A stretch of DNA of 64,000 nucleotides from Tanypteryx hageni (taxonomy: Eukaryota > Arthropoda > Insecta > Odonata > Petaluridae), in the NCBI GenBank assembly GCA_028673005.1, contig CM054115.1, positions 53,147,738-53,211,737 on the forward strand. Direction: 5' to 3'. The notes under the pieces are model-generated. The model was not told the origin of the DNA. It did no database searches and worked only from the letters and a program-made list of their open reading frames with translations. Position numbers and translations under genes: made by a program. Positions 36,251-49,289 of the stretch are shown in pieces (position 1 is the first letter of the stretch; each line of letters begins with the position of its first letter).

Positions 36251-37429
36251 TTTCCATCTTGTTATCGAAGGAGTAGACTTTTTCAAGAAAATCAAACAAG
36301 AATCTCGTAATTCGCTTTGAACTTAGAAAAAATCGTCCATGGTTTGTAATTTTGTCAATCTTCCTGGCCACTTAAGTAAACAAGATCTGCAGCAATTACG
36401 TAAATGTTTAATTTTCTATCGTAAGCACACACGAAATTAAGTAATTAAAAAAAATGGATTGTCTACAGCGAAAAAATGAGATACGTTTATTTCTTACTTA
36501 TGCACACAACTTTTGTAATTGAAAAGAAATGGATAATTTACGTCGAAGGAATGGATTTGAACGTAAAGATTACCAGTACCCATTTCAAGTGCGGTTTGTT
36601 TTAAATAATTTTTGATTGTTTTATTGACAACAGCTGATTAGAAAATAAATCGGTAAACCAATAATTTAGTATTGCCTTGGCACCGCTTCTGATGTATCGT
36701 TTTGCAGCGCTCGGGCATTATTTTAAGCCATTAATCTTCGTTCGACACGATTGCATAAATCGTAAATAAAGCCTGCCTTGCACGTACGTATGTATGAGTG
36801 CATATTTCCTCTCTCGTTTCTAATAAACTGGGTCACCTTTTATAAATGACTGAAGCTGGAGGCTTTTCGAATCTCCAGGCGTCAGGTTTATTTTATAGCG
36901 GAGGTAAAACAGAGATGGGTTATTACATGTACGACGGCTATGCTAAAAAAAAAGATTTGGATGGAAAAATACACGTCTACAGTAAATTTCCGCATTTTTA
37001 TTTGCAGCCAAGGATTTTTTATTCGCCAGAAACTAAGCTAATAAACTATGTGACAGGTATTACGCAATATCGCGCTTAGCTACAGAAACCTTTATAGAAA
37101 CCAATGCAGAATTGTGTATTTTGGTAATATGTAAAAAATTGTGCCGCACATTGTGTGACATCTGTTTATGCAACAAAAAACTGCGCGTCGCAATGAATGT
37201 CAAAAGTATACAAGTGCGTCTGTTGGTCGGAGTTACCGGGAATTTAGGTAAGAAGCGCGTCTGAGGGTACCAGAATTTCAGGAATAAGCGCGACTATTGA
37301 TCGGAATGGCCTAGAATTGCTTAAAAAAGCGTGTGTTGGCCGGCACACCTAGTTCCTTTAGTACAGTTTGGCTAAGTCCTTTTCCTGTAATGTCTGCGAC
37401 TTCGAGAAAACTTACGTGTTCAATTACTT
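36251..37429. other. Intronic stretch, content unclear
   Basis: A 77-residue frame at 36846-37079 is not recognised. The missing left end of the second hAT element may lie here, but no terminus was found. Confidence 0.5.
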
Positions 37430-39046
37430 CTACATTTCTATCTGAAGAGGAGTGAGCGTTGTGCTATTAGTAGAATTGAAGCTATTAAACCGTTAAGATT
37501 AAACTTACCAGAAATTTACGATACTTTATTGGAACTTTCTTCAGATCAAACTCGTGACCCAAAGACAAAATACATGGCACAATCAGTTGGCTTGAAAATT
37601 TAATCGTACAAATTTATTTGTTCCATAGTTATTTGGTACAACATTTTATCAAAAATTAACGTAGTGAGTAAAGCCATGCAGCAGCTAAGTTTAGATATTC
37701 TCCAATGCATTGATATGTTAAAAGATCGACTTCAATATTTAATTAAGTTCAGATCCGATGAAGGCTTTGAAGAAATTTTGATAACAGCAAGGGAAATTGC
37801 AGAAAATGTTGACATTGAATCGAAATTTCCAGAAGTGGTAGTCCTTAGGCAGCGAGTGAAGAAGAGAGATTTTAACTATAAATCACCTGACGAGAAACAA
37901 CCTGACTCAAAGCAATATTTTAAAAGACATTTCTTTTTAGAAATTTTTGATACCGCAATTGCATCTGTTAGAGAAATATTTGCACAGCTGGAAGATCATA
38001 ACAAAACCTTCAACTTTTTATATGATATTCATAATTTTAATAAATTAAACAAAGAAAATAAAATGAAATTATGCATAGACTTAGAGATCAAACTGAGTGA
38101 TACAACGAGGAATGAATTTGATATACGCGCGATGGTTTTATTGAATGGATTGGAAATACTGCAAACATTTTTGGCCCCTAACATGAATATAACTGAGGTT
38201 TTGGAGTACATGCTCGAAAATAACCTAACTTCAGTATTTACCAACATCTCAGTGTCACTACTAATATTGCTGACCCCTCCTGTGACCGTTGCATCTGGAG
38301 AAAAAACATTTTCAAAATTAATAATCATAAAAAATTATTTACGGTCATCTATGACACAAGAGAGGCTTTCATCTTTGTCTATTATTTCAATAGAACATGA
38401 GCTTTGTGAAAAATTAGATGTAGATGATGTGATGAAATGCTTTACCAATCTAAAAGCTCGCAAAGTAAATTTTGATTAAATTTATTACTGTACTAGGAGC
38501 CTATTATCTTTTAAATATAATTTTAATTATAACATTTCTTTAAATAAAATGTTATTTGCAAGTTTGTACCTAACTTATACCAACTTTTTTACCTACGATG
38601 TAAATTTTATGATCAAACTGGAGGACTGTTGTATTTTCAGTGTAATTTTATTTGCAGCAAATCATTATATAAAATATGTAGTGAGAGTGTGTTCTTACAT
38701 GTTATCTATTATCAATTGAAATTTACACGAATATTTTTGAGCTCTAGGACTTAACTACCTCTAATGTCCAAAGCAGAAATCGTGTTTCAAATGCCTAATT
38801 TATTTAAGGGTTTTTCTAGTACTAATTACCTTTTATCATTGCGTGTGATAATTGGATTGGGAATTCTCTTCGAATCATGTTAAATGGTGATCAATCGTCG
38901 ATTTATTTAAGTTGGTTTACTGACATTATTTAACTATACATTTTTTAGTAACCATAACAACTCTCGCGCTTCAATATTTTTTTTTTCATTGGGGCGGCGA
39001 ATTCTACTTTGCACACGGGCGGCAAACACCCTCGGCACGGCCCTGG
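37430..39046 (+). mobile_element. Second hAT transposon, right end preserved, left end lost
   Basis: The transposase remnant at 37450-38479 is followed by 567 bases of AT-rich tail. The right terminus, on the minus strand, reads CAGGGCCGTGCCGAGGG, ending at about 39046. A matching left terminus is not found upstream. The terminus resembles that of the 34416-35528 element, so the two belong to sister families. Confidence 0.65.
37450..38479 (+). pseudogene. hAT (ZMYM1-like) transposase remnant
   Basis: Upstream in the same frame, CAISRIEAIKPLRLNLPEIY (from about 37455) ends at a TAA (37601-37603). After it the frame reads FICSIVIWYNILSKINVVSK and stays open to 38479 (271 residues from a GTG at 37664; no ATG is needed because this is the middle of the protein). 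The C-terminus has TVASGEKTFSKL..KNYLRSSMTQERLSSLSII, the hAT dimerisation domain, with GEKTFS in place of the usual AERSFS. The RNase H-like N-terminal half and any zinc fingers are absent. Confidence 0.75.
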
Positions 39047-41264
39047 ATCAAGGGATCACCAATGATTGGATGTTTTTATCATATAATATAATTGTTCAAA
39101 AATATCTCATTAGAAAAGTATCATTGGGGATTTAAATCTTTTTTAGAGGTGTTTTATAATTTTTGACCCACTCTATATATATCACAGCGTTTACCCACTA
39201 AAATTTATAGAAACCGTCTAGAAATTATTTATATTAAAACTACTAACAGTGACACATATGGTGTGACAACGGTCTGTGTGTGTCGCACTATATGTGACGT
39301 TATCGTGAGCGTGTTAAGGTGTGTCCATTTCACAAAGTTGAGGGAAAAATTCTCATAGACTAAAAATGCAAAACGGCCGCGATCTTATCGTGCCAATCTC
39401 AAACTCTCGCTGCGAAAAATTAAAGAGGATGACAAGAAAATGCGAAACAAAATCGACTCTCGTCGGCGGTTAGTAATCAAATAAAACTTCCTCCGTGACA
39501 ACGCGTACGGAGCACTTGAAGAGTCGCGGTGGCACACAAAGGGATCTCGCTAATTTTTTTCTTACCGCCCGTCGAAAATTTCGACCTTCTTTTGTTTTTC
39601 GAAAAAAAAAAGTCTTCATTAATGTAACGGACACCTCGTCGCGGAAAAGAGTGACGGTAACATGGCGGAAATTGCCGCCTAAAAGCACCCAAAACTCGCA
39701 AAACAAAGTCCGATGTGATTAATGACGCTCTCATTTTCTTTACGTGAAAGGAAAAAATTAACCCAGCACGCTGCTTTTTAAAAAGAAAAATGGTTGGTGA
39801 AAAAAGACGAGAAATCGACCGGGACGCCGTCTGATGAGTAAACGCCGGGTTATCGCGCGGGAAAAAAATGAATCCCGTCGGAATACTCCGCTTAGCGCTT
39901 CGTTTTTATCCTCATGAGGGAAAGCGGATGCGCTTAATATCATGCGTAAAAACCATTCCTTATGTATATCTCAGGAGGCTGCGAAATGAAAAAGACGAAT
40001 CAGTGACGGGTAACGAGTCATGAAGAATTCGAAGAGAAGTTTGGTTTTCTCCGCGAGACAATGAGTGAGTGTATTATCAGTAAACGTAAGTCTTTTATTT
40101 TAACTATCTCACACCTGGTGACGCAGATGGCTTTTAAAAATGAGAGATTACGAGAACGGTAAATCACCTCGGTGATGTAAAACGCGGTGCCTTACCAAAA
40201 ACGACTAAAATTGTTTTTTTTTCGTAGAGAGGAAAATTTTTAACCGTCAAAAGAGCAAGGAGATATCTTGACAGTCCAATTAAACAACTCAGTAAATTCT
40301 GGTGGGTTTCCGGAATTTTTAGCTTTATGCTCCTGGCGCCGAGGATTCCAGTCTGCTTTATGGAGCTGTGCGTTATCACTTCTTCAGCACAGTGGTATGT
40401 CGGAACTATGTAAATTCTTCATTTGAAACGACTTATTAATAGATGGGGCAGCGCTAACTTCATTTTTAAAATAGGTTCAAAATAGATTGCCGCCTCTGTT
40501 AAATTTATTATTATCTCTTGTGCTTATTTATTTTAAATTGTTCATAAACATGCTGTTGGCGGCATTTTATGATTAGCGAAATAATAATAACAAAGAAAAC
40601 CATACACAATCAACTCCTTAGATGGATTGGAACCCGTAACTGTAGAATCGGGACGTAACCACATCTCTACCAATACCGGCAAGAAAATAAAACCGTTTTA
40701 TTTACTTTACTTTTTCAATTTATTTTATACTTTCATGGTATCCATAAACTGAATTTAATTATTTATGCGTTTTATTTGTGGAATTTTAGTAGTAACGAAC
40801 GAATGGCAGCAAGTTGAAGTCTTGATGCGAGAAAAAATTATATAAACCTTCAAAAATTTCACCAAATATATTAGTGAAATAAAATTAAAACAAGATGAGC
40901 AAAACGCATTAAGGACAATGCAGCGAAAATCACGTGCGAATATTTTTGTCTCCCTTCTATAAAACTCAAAGCTATGAAACTCTCCTGTAGAATAAGGGCG
41001 TGAAATAAAACTAAAGACGAAAAGATAACAAACAAGACCTTTGGCGATGTCGTCGTTGATTAATAAATCATTGCAAACAGAGTGACAGTCAGTCTTAATC
41101 TTTTACGGGAGGGAAATCTCCTCGCTCTATCCGTACGATATAAATGATAATTCAACTCTCTCTCCTATTTCTGAGGATTTCAAAACAAACCAACCACGAC
41201 CACATTAAGATTCCTTTTGTACGCCGCAGTATCTTTCAACAAGAATATCTCTTCCTATTGGTCG
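39047..41264. other. Intronic stretch
   Basis: Apart from the tRNA-like fragment at 40621, nothing recognised. Confidence 0.6.
40621..40682 (-). repeat. tRNA-derived fragment
   Basis: Minus strand: GGTATTGGTAGAGATGTGG (A-box-like), CGATTCTACAG, then ACGGGTTCCAATCC (B box). The acceptor stem is absent, so it is a SINE head or tRNA pseudogene. Confidence 0.4.
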
Positions 41265-41700
41265 AATGAGATAGAGAGAGAGAAGGAGGGGGGAGAGAGA
41301 GAGAGAGACAAAATGAGAGATACAGGTGGAGTGGAACTCCTCTCATTCAAAATGGAGAGAATAAAAGAGGCAAGAGACAGCGTTAGGGACAAACAAACAC
41401 ACACACACAGGTTTAACGAATGGATATGCTTAATAAGGGAGAGATGAAATGGCGTAAAGTGACACGGAGGGGAAAAGTAAGGGGTAGAGAGAGAGGGGGG
41501 GAGATACGGAGTGGCAGAGAGGAAGGGAGAAAGAGGAGGTAGGTGGAGCGACAGGAAGGGAGAGATAGAGAGATGTGTTTTTAAAGGGAACGACACGAAT
41601 CGATGATTCTTGCCTCTCTTCTACCTCCCTCGCACAGAGTTGCCATGGAATTTCAGTCAGTTGAAAGGTGCGCAGAGAGAGAGAGGGGGGTCGCCTCAAC
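41265..41700 (+). repeat. GA-rich belt
   Basis: Purine-rich irregular repeats (GAGAGAGA, GGGAGAGA) with a short (AC)n near 41398. No gene. Confidence 0.85.
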
Positions 41701-42029
41701 CTCTGTACGTGTGCTTACGTAAAAAGGGCGGATTGAACAAGGCGTGGCCGAAACCAACCTTTAAAGCACTCCCATAGAAGCACTCACATTGCCGACCTAT
41801 CCGATGAGTTACTAGCCATTAGGCTTCTTGACGTGCTTCCCTGATGGGAACTTGTAAAAATGAATGGGAAAAAGGACGATATTGCTGGTTTTCCGCTCTC
41901 TTCTTTTTAATCCGATTATTTTTTCTTGGATAAGTGAAGGTATGAATAGTATAAAAAAAAGAGTTCCAAGGAAAAGAGAATTTTGGAGCGGAATCAACTT
42001 AGAGATTTATCGTCACCCTCCGTTGGTGA

Positions 42030-42180
42030 ATGGTTTTTAAAGGGCACGGCGTCGATGCTCAAGGGTCCGGGTTCAAAACCCCGATGAGGATATCGGGGTT
42101 TTATGGCGTGATGTATTATTACCGACCACCAGACTGTCCTGAATGGTTATCGGGAAACATTTCCTGTCGATGGCGGGGTA
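42030..42180 (+). repeat. Possible tRNA-derived SINE
   Basis: TCCGGGTTCAAAACCCCGATG resembles a T arm; an upstream A box is poor. Weak evidence. Confidence 0.25.
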
Positions 42181-42434
42181 ATAAATAATGAAACGATCCG
42201 GCATTTCGTCGATTTTATAAATACCTCATGTTACCTTTATAAGTTTTGGGGATTTGCGCAACCGTAAAACACGGGAATGAAAGGAAACTGAATATTTTTA
42301 TCTCTCTTTTAAAAATATCATAGTTTTCCGTATTGTTTTATGGAATTTATGTATTTTTTAAATGCGATGAAACGACATTTCTCAACTAACTAACTTTTTT
42401 TCTTAGGTATCACTCCCAAAATGAAACAAGTAAA

Positions 42435-42840
42435 ATACCTACAATCATTTCTTGATTTACGCGCCTGTGGTTTACGCGATTTCGGTTTAACGCGGTTGAA
42501 GAATATATACCACTTCCTAATTTACGTCGTTTTAGTTCTCACTTGAACGCGATTACGCGATCAGTAACAGGCAAAATGGCGGATGACTGCGTGGCGTTGA
42601 AGACAATAGAAGCTGCACGTATACAGCTGTGCGCAGCGATGGTCATGGCAGCTTGGGTAGGAGCCGGGCATGCTTTGTCTGTCTCGTTCTAGCCGCCGTT
42701 TACCTTGCATTATCCTAGTCTACTCATTAAACTTTACGCGGAGGAAACACAACACCGCTACTTACTTTCTAGATCATCGGGATCGTCGAAGCCTAACTCT
42801 TTCTTCTTCAGGCTAGAGGCATAACTCAATTTCATCAGAT
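42435..42840. repeat. Possible Tigger-type remnant
   Basis: Several GATTTACGCG/GTTTACGCGA/TTTAACGCG runs, as in Tigger-like elements; no inverted termini found. Confidence 0.25.
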
Positions 42841-43317
42841 GAAGATGAGGAACCATATCATATGGAAAAATGTTAGTTTTACTACAGTAAATGTATAAAA
42901 CTTCTTTATCGTCTTAGTTTTAACCTTACGTTTAACAAAACTGTAAAATATGAAATAAAATAATCCTTTAAATAAAATAACAAACAAAGCAAAACATTTT
43001 ACATGTTTTTGTAAAGCCCAAAAAGTCGGATACGAATAATTACACTTTACTTGAAATATGGCATTCTGTATTCCATTTGTGACGCTATTCGGATATGTAT
43101 GTTATTATTTCCTCCGTTTTCGATACTCATCCGTCATTGTATACTAACGGAAGACCAAAACCCTCTCTTAAAAAATTTATGCAACTTTAGAAAGGAAGAA
43201 TTACGATATACGCCCAGTTCCAAACTCAATTTTTTTTTCTCGATAAAGCAACTTTTTTGGAAGCGATGCATATCGCTGGCAGGGAGGAAGTACGATATGA
43301 GCATCGACCTATATGTG

Positions 43318-43321
<4 letters not shown>

Positions 43322-43408
<87 letters not shown>
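43322..43408 (+). repeat. (TA)n(CA)n microsatellite
   Basis: About 80 bases of pure TA followed by ACACACAC. Confidence 0.98.
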
Positions 43409-43655
43409 TTTTTATCCTGTTTTTTTCTCTCTCGGAACAATATGTCCACCGCCCGCAATATCGCAATATTGATTTCCCGCTGGCGCCATCTTAAACAAAA
43501 TCAAGAATGGATTCTTCCTGCATGCACGAAACTATTTCGTTTGGTTATGTGATTTTTTTTAACTCTCAACTCTCTTTCTCTCTCACTCACACTTCAGGTC
43601 CCACTTGTTGCATAGAGAGAGGAAGATTTTCAGGAATTCACGACCATGTCCATTG

Positions 43656-43659
<4 letters not shown>

Positions 43660-43703
<44 letters not shown>
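43660..43703 (+). repeat. (TA)n directly left of the palindrome
   Basis: About 44 bases of pure TA merging with the palindrome edge. Confidence 0.97.
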
Positions 43704-43705
<2 letters not shown>

Positions 43706-44050
43706 ATGTCAACAAGGTGTTGGGATGAGGAAACCCAGTGAGCACTCACCAATCAGACGACTTCAGGTTGGCGAGGCCCCGGGGATGTCGAAGCGACACA
43801 CGTAAAATAACACAAAAACACAGAAACATCACAAACGTAAAGCTTTCGGAACTACTCCTTCTTCAGCTACGTTCTCTCTCTGTAGCTGAAGAAGGAGTAG
43901 TTCCGAAAGCTTTACGTTTGTGATGTTTCTGTGTTTTTGTGTTATTTTACGTGTGTCGCTTCGACATCCCCGGGGCCTCGCCAACCTGAAGTCGTCTGAT
44001 TGGTGAGTGCTCACTGGGTTTCCTCATCCCAACACCTTGTTGACATCCAT
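43702..44050. repeat. Perfect 349-bp palindrome (169-bp arms, 11-nt loop)
   Basis: Arms 43702-43870 and 43882-44050 are exact reverse complements; the loop is GTTCTCTCTCT. The outer edge TATGGATGTCA..TGACATCCATA lies directly on a (TA)n tract on the left and 34 bases from another on the right. Beyond 44054 the flanks do not match. Each arm holds CTGAAGAAGG-AGTAG-TTCCGAAAGC, reminiscent of the CUGANGA..GAAA core around a short stem that Penelope-like elements carry as hammerhead ribozymes. No coding sequence; the two open frames it creates are mirror copies. Confidence 0.95.
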
Positions 44051-44083
44051 ATATCTATTTTACCTTTCCTTTTCCGTAGGTTG

Positions 44084-44084
<1 letters not shown>

Positions 44085-44171
<87 letters not shown>
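44085..44171 (+). repeat. (TA)n right of the palindrome
   Basis: About 87 bases of TA with a single G interruption. Confidence 0.97.
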
Positions 44172-44176
<5 letters not shown>

Positions 44177-45076
44177 TTCTCGTATTTTGAGTGACACCAG
44201 GTAGCCTAGGGTATTGGGGCGTACTCGAGGGCATTGTCGGACAGGGATTTTTGCCCCTGCTTTGGACGAGTATGATATATGTGGGTAGATATGTTTCGGA
44301 GCCTATTTTTCTCAATGTTCATGATGGAAAAACCGATGCGATCTCCTTCCTACATGTGTCTTTCCCTTGATAAATTTACGTCCTTCTGCAAAACCCTCGA
44401 TAAGTAGCTTTTTTCGGAAAGGCGTATTGAGTAGGGTGCGATGATGGATCAGAAATAAAACCGAGGTGAATAACAGAACGTTTTTCATCTCCTCACTCCG
44501 TTTCGCTCGCTGATAGATATTTCATGCGCGTGAGAGAATCAATCACCAATGTCTAGAACTCAGTAACTTGTTGACAATACGGTACTGTTAGCTGCGTTTT
44601 ATTTAATGAAGAATTATCGAGCTCATCCTAAGGCTGAAATACAATTTGACCTAGATATTTCCGATGGCCATAAAAAACAAATTTGAATTCTGGCTACAAA
44701 GTTGCCGTCATCAGTGGATATTCACCGATAGTAGGTTCTTACAATCACTAATACTAATTATAATGAAATAATCACCTCTAATGTCGGCTGCTTTGTGGCC
44801 GATATGCGCATCTGATTTTTTTATACTTTTCTATGGCTCACGGAGAAACCTACTCTGTCAGCTGTATTTTTTCTACTGTTTTATCAACTCTTCTGATGTG
44901 GGTGTTTTCCTGTTGCGGGTTATTTTCTAGAGTACTATATTTTAATTATTTTCTTCCCCTTTTTCCCCAACAAATATCATTCTCTCTTCATTTCCTCCAG
45001 CTTTAATTTTATTTTATCACGTGTATGGCATTGTATTTTGTGCTTGGTATTGGGTTAAGTGAAAGAAGGGAGGACA

Positions 45077-45442
45077 CTCTAGCTCTCAAACTTAAATGGC
45101 ATTGGGGCGAAGTATATCATTTTGAAATAGATGGCTGGCCGCATGTGATAATTTCAAAATACATGGCGGGTCGTCTTCCATAAAAATTAGCTTAAGCATT
45201 TTGTTGAAACCTAAAAGAATCCCGTTCAAAATTGTGTATTTTAATTAAGAACAAATTGTGATGCTTTCATAATTATTAAACATTTTTATACTGTTTCTTA
45301 TCTCTTTTTTTACTCCACAAATGTCTCGTCCACACTTTTCCACCAAATTACTCTGGGATCAAGGTATTGGGAGGATCGCACCTTTCGAACTCGCGGGCCG
45401 CATGCGCCCCGCGAGCCACGTTTTTTAGGCCCTTGGTTAACT
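45077..45442. repeat. Probable decayed hAT-type miniature element
   Basis: The right end GGGCCGCATGCG..CCCGCGAGCCACG..AGGCCCTTG and left end CTCTCAAACTTAAATGG resemble hAT miniature elements. The termini no longer match each other and no duplication is clear. Confidence 0.35.
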
Positions 45443-48400
45443 CTCAAATTTTCCCAAACAAAGACCAATATCTGAATGTTCTGTCGCTATTTTCTGCCGA
45501 CTTTCATTACTATTTTTTGCATTTGTTACCGCAAACGAAAGTTTTCGTTCAGAAAATTAATTACCCAATTCAAAAGTATCGATCCGATGTTTTAGATAGG
45601 ATATAAACACTTTTTCCTCAAGAAATCTATTCTTGTTTATCCTAATTTTTAACTTGATAAGTTTTTTTACTGGCCTTTTATCACGAGCATGGTATTTGCG
45701 TTGAGGCCCTTTTAATAAACCGAAGTTATGCCGGATGACAACATCTCTTCGGGTTAAAATTCTCCGTTTATATAGCTCCTAGTATTTTGGATCTCTTTTC
45801 CGGTTCTATTTTCGCCTTGCCACAATTGCTTGGTATCCATATGGAGGACTTTGAACCCTAGTAACCGTCAATAGACTCAAGGGACCGCGTAGATATATGA
45901 CCGCCAGCTGCCTCGGAAGCACGCGGTGACCGCGCCGCGCTTTTCCGCCCACTTCTGGATTTCCTACGATATCTTTACGTTGTTCCATTCCACCACAAAC
46001 CTATCTTTGTCTCGGTATTTCTGGTCTGTCTTCCTTCGCAGGAATCCTTTTACGAGGATTAAATTCTCACCATTAGTGCCACCTGGCCTGTCTAGCTTTG
46101 GATGCTTGGATAGTAAAGAGGAGGTAAATACCCTTAAAAACTCATTGTACGGCTAGCCCTATAAAGAAAATCCGCAACTATGGTAAGTGCACCACAGTAG
46201 ATATTTAACAGAAATTTTCTTTTTTGTCGCTGAAGCGAGAAATCGCATCCAAACAATATTTTAGCATCGAAAGATGAGATTATATAAAATTTTTATAACA
46301 CGGTCATTTGATGTATTCATTAGTTATTTCATCATTAAATATTTGGCCGTTAGAATATCAACACGGATACCGATAAAGTTACTACTGTAGGCGAAAGCAT
46401 TTTATAGAGTTTTTCAGTAAAACAAACGCAGTTATACACTATATGATATGATGAGACGAATAAATCAGACAACAAATCTACAGTGTTGGTAATTAATCAA
46501 AATAAGCTATCTGAAACATTTTAAGCGCGGTTAAAATTAATAATTGTTCTGGAATTTCGCCCTCTTCGAGAATCAGCCTAAAATTTTTTGTACGAGGTAA
46601 AATTTTCAAAGGTATTATCACAATATAAAGTTTGAAACCAGATAATTAATTCAGAAACGGGTTAGGAGTTCAAGATATTAATACCATACAAAGCACTTTA
46701 ATCATCGAACGAGATGAAAAGTACGTAGCCAGACGGAAATTGAGAGTCTAGCATCATTATTTTTAAAGGCTTTTGGAGCCACGCGAACTCTAAATTTTCG
46801 AAAATGACAGTCGATACCTTCCATGTGTGACACACATAAAATGTTCTGTTCGTTGATAACATCACCAAAAAAACGAAGGGAAACACTTTGATTATTTTCA
46901 AAAGCAAGTCGCTGAAACAGACAGATTGTATATTAGAAGGAAAAAAAGCGCTTCTGATTTTGTCGCTGGCCTCTCAACGCTACGCCCGCTTTTCAGCTCT
47001 GCCTCTTGAGCACCCTCACTCAGATTCGTGTGCTTCGGGCTGCCACCCACTCACCCACTTCCATAATGAAACGCAACCATAGTTTCCACTTTCTAACAAC
47101 ACCGTATGCCTAGTTAACCATATATTATTCTTTTTTTCTATTCTCATTAATTCTTCAACCTCCCGCCATCTTTTTCTAGATTCGTCCTTTGCTACATCAG
47201 TTGCTTTTCTCTCTACGCTTTATTTTTTTAACTTATTTTCTCTTTTTTTCAGTTGATATCTCCGATCTAAGCGGTGGAGCAGGATGGTTGTAAATCTTAC
47301 AGGTAATTAATTATATCATTTCAGTTAAAAATGTCTTTTTAAACGATTTTTTTATCTGGATTGGTCTCGTAATGAAAGCGATGTTACATGAAATATGCAA
47401 GGTTAATTTTATGGTTCACGCTTTCGCTGTGATTCCACGAGCTGTGAAATTTCGAAACGAATTCCACCAGTCTCGTCATGTCTTGAAATAATAGCGATTC
47501 ATGGGAGTGGCCACCATTAAACAACCGTCCCGTGTATCGATCTGGACTCTATATTGTTTTAACTTGCTTTAGGAGCGCATGTTGATGTTTCATGTATCTA
47601 TTAATTTATATCTAATTCCGTGTTTCATGAATAGACGAATCGTTTTTTTAAGGGGCTCAAATCAGTTCTGATTTAATTCTGATTACTATTTTTTTATGCA
47701 ACTAAAATAGTTTTAAGCCAAAGTGCAATTTTTAAAAGTGCGGGTGGCATTAGTTAAGTACAGTACGCATATTAACATTTTGTGACCCTAGACAGTTTTA
47801 TTGTGTGTTGGGCTTCTTACATCCTTCTTACTAGGAGATGCATTCTTAGATATTTGCTTTGTTTTCCTTAAAAAAAAATTAATGATGCGCCGAAAAATGG
47901 CACAGGCAAACTATTCTCACAATATAGTAGGTATTACTACGGGAAATAACTAATTATTTTACTTATTAATATTCCAAAAAATTCATATCTTTCTTGGGGT
48001 CATCCTAAAATGAGGAAGCTTACGGCGGCCTCCAGGAATATTCACCCCCGGTTAAGAGCAAAACTTAAGGCAGTTTTTATTTTGAAAAATAAATTTTCTC
48101 TTCCAGTCGGTCCGATTTTTCTGTTATCCCAGCTGCGGTGAAGATGTTACAGATTGCCAGAAAAACTAATTGACGCAATTGATAAAGGATCCGGTATTTT
48201 GGTCGCGCGTGAACTCGAGTCGGTTTATTAGGGAAAAACGATAATTTCTTTGTCCTCCGCAGCTCTTCACGAATCGTTTCCCGCCTCTCGTTTTCAACCG
48301 CTGTTATAATTAATGGAATGTTTGAAAAAAGGAACTTGTAAGGGTTTTGGCGCTCGAAATTTCGCCCACGAGCGTTCAAAACTCTCGGGAAACCTACAAG

Positions 48401-48768
48401 CGAAACCCTTTCGTGTTGTTTTTCGAGAGTCGTTGTCAGCTCGCATTTTATTGACCCATGACGTCAGCCGCCATTAGAAATCGTACTAGTATTAATTATG
48501 GTAAAACAAAAACTGGAAAATAATAAGCGTAAAAAATCCGTGAGATTTGGGACGGAATAAAAAGAGTTAACGAAGCGACTATTACGTAATTTTGCCAACG
48601 CAGAGGAACCCTCTCAAAACGAGTCGACTGTTTCTCTTAGAATAAACGCAATGAATGATATGACACAGAAGCTCCCAAGCTTTTTTTTCTGCACTCGAGG
48701 GTCTCATTTACACTTTCTGACATTATAACCGACTCCTCCCTACAATCTCCATCGCCAAAGCAAAGATA
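45443..48768. other. Intronic stretch
   Basis: No supported gene or complete repeat; only short random open frames. Confidence 0.6.
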
Positions 48769-49070
48769 CAAGTGAGGGAAGAGTTACACAGAAAACGACA
48801 TAACGCTTTTTTCGCAGAAAATTTCGTAAATAAGTATCATTGTGTCCGGTCACAAAGCAAGAAAAGACTTGAAGAATAAAAAAATTCGAAATTCAAAAAT
48901 AAACACGCGGAATAGAACCCGTGTCCTTAAGTTTTGAAATCCGTTCTATTACTCCAACGTTTCGTCCTGCAAAAATAATTTTCTTCTTTCTAGCATGAAT
49001 TCATCTCGAATGATTAGCAAAGTTCTGATGTAGACACCGATTGCTCCCGAGCATTAGATTTTTACCATCG
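48769..49070 (-). repeat. Repeat family C, copy 2 (tRNA-like, SINE-type)
   Basis: Better-preserved copy: the minus strand has CACGGGTTCTATTCCGC (B-box-like, 48909-48920) downstream of GTTGGAGTAATAGAACGG. Same orientation as copy 1. Confidence 0.55.
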
Positions 49071-49289
49071 ACCTATCCCGAAAAAATTGTCTTCTTCAGA
49101 TTCCAGGATTTCAGAGAGAGGAACAAACCGAATGCTTAAGCGATATTTTTTTAGGAAAAACGCTAGAGATTACACGGTAAACTCTTTCACTCATAAACAT
49201 GTTAGTCTTATGATAACAATCATCGTCGCTGGTGATCTCTCCGCAGAAATCTCCCTAATTACGCGCTAAACTGAGTTTTTCGCATCGTC

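Noticed and set aside
36846..37079. 77-residue ORF as a gene
   Set aside because: No domain, no splice context and no matching segment elsewhere; kept as an unclear stretch.
43226..43494. Ile/Tyr repeat ORFs (also at 564-845, 44000-44315, 49639-49848)
   Set aside because: They are translated (TA)n repeats.
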